In this document: positions 20,975 through 21,123 of the stretch, piece by piece
Numbering within the stretch: position 1 is the stretch's first letter
How the letters are laid out: every line of letters starts with the position of its first letter
Notes under the pieces: model-generated
Seen by the model: the letters and a program-made list of their open reading frames with translations, nothing else
Database searches by the model: none
Told to the model about the DNA's origin: nothing
Made by a program: the position numbers and the translations under genes
Source of the DNA: an uncultured Christensenella sp.
GTDB taxonomy: Bacteria > Bacillota > Clostridia > Christensenellales > UBA1242
Length of the DNA: 21,123 bases
Direction of reading: 5' to 3'
Assembly (NCBI GenBank): GCA_949295755.1
Contig: CASFMG010000026.1
Coordinates: 1 to 21,123 of the forward strand

Positions 20975-21123
20975 GCTGTTCACAAGAAAGTGAGTGGCAA
21001 GAACCATAGCAATTGAATATGAAAGAATAGTAAAGGTTAATTGTTTAGAATAAACATACACAGTATACTTGTCAATAAAAAAATTGAGAGTACTAAACTA
21101 TTTACAAGTCAGTAAAAGTATGA
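20975..21123 (+). other. 5' leader of an unidentified downstream transcript
   Basis: From the predicted start to the window end there is no open frame with a ribosome binding site. GCAAGAACCATAG and nearby sequence resemble rRNA leader regions only loosely. A stable RNA or rRNA operon may start just beyond the window, but no 16S sequence is present to show it. Confidence 0.4.

Noticed and set aside
20873..21061. Minus-strand frame of 62 codons near the end
   Set aside because: It covers the strong plus-strand promoter and A-tracts, and no ribosome binding site or family was recognised.
21069..21096. Second promoter TTGTCA and TACTAA
   Set aside because: The -10 match is poor, and the region is AT-rich, so chance similarity is likely.
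1..21123. Alternative genetic code with TGA as tryptophan
   Set aside because: Several conserved genes end in TGA at the expected lengths, and Trp is encoded by TGG (for example in gap).
1..21123. CRISPR array or tRNA genes
   Set aside because: No evenly spaced direct repeats and no tRNA cloverleaf were recognised.

Overview
The window is AT-rich, densely packed DNA from a low-GC Firmicutes-like bacterium, probably an uncultured clostridial or related lineage. Supporting signs are strong AGGAG-type ribosome binding sites inside operons, sigma-A style promoters (TTGAC-17-TATAAT), a tyrosine T-box, a YwlE-type phosphatase next to rpiB, an obg-yhbY-rsfS neighbourhood, a GGGtGRT-family protein and a DivIVA-like protein. 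TGA is a normal stop (cdd, yigZ, acpS and nth end with it), so the code is standard and not mycoplasma-like. Genus and species cannot be read from the window.

Layout. 1-139: right end of an IS3-family insertion sequence. 212-2962: operon of a low-molecular-weight phosphatase, rpiB, a degenerate glycosyltransferase-like membrane protein and gap, closed by a terminator. 2972-5556 (minus strand): four-gene operon of a NifU-like cysteine-rich scaffold, a GGGtGRT protein, cdd and dtd. 5595-8415: T-box-controlled tyrS, then yigZ (N-terminal domain only), recX and acpS in overlapping order. 8412-9798: a probable Cys-His-Asp (transglutaminase-like) protein, then a small possible antitoxin and a MazF/PemK toxin. 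9797-11420: an XRE-type repressor gene broken by a nonsense codon, divergent from a secreted BspA-type leucine-rich-repeat protein. 11423-13705: nth, obgE, yhbY. 13702-14556 (minus): a membrane protein with a possible Mrr-like domain, tail-to-tail with yhbY. 14561-14961: rsfS. 14971-16170: an unknown membrane-anchored protein. 16186-18286: lgt, a polytopic membrane protein and a DivIVA-like coiled coil. 18305-20496: a GLUG-repeat surface protein whose C-terminal part is now in another frame. 20497-21123: non-coding, ending in a strong promoter with phased A-tracts that points to a gene or stable RNA beyond the window.

The housekeeping genes cover translation quality control (tyrS, dtd), ribosome assembly (obgE, yhbY, rsfS), DNA repair (nth, recX), glycolysis and pentose phosphate metabolism (gap, rpiB), pyrimidine salvage (cdd) and envelope lipidation and growth (acpS, lgt, DivIVA-like). 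The most unusual signal is regulatory. Several first genes of transcription units (8450, 11459, 16221, 18342 and perhaps 14556 on the minus strand) have their start codon 6-9 nt after a good -10 box and no Shine-Dalgarno sequence, so they look like leaderless mRNAs, while genes inside operons carry strong ribosome binding sites.
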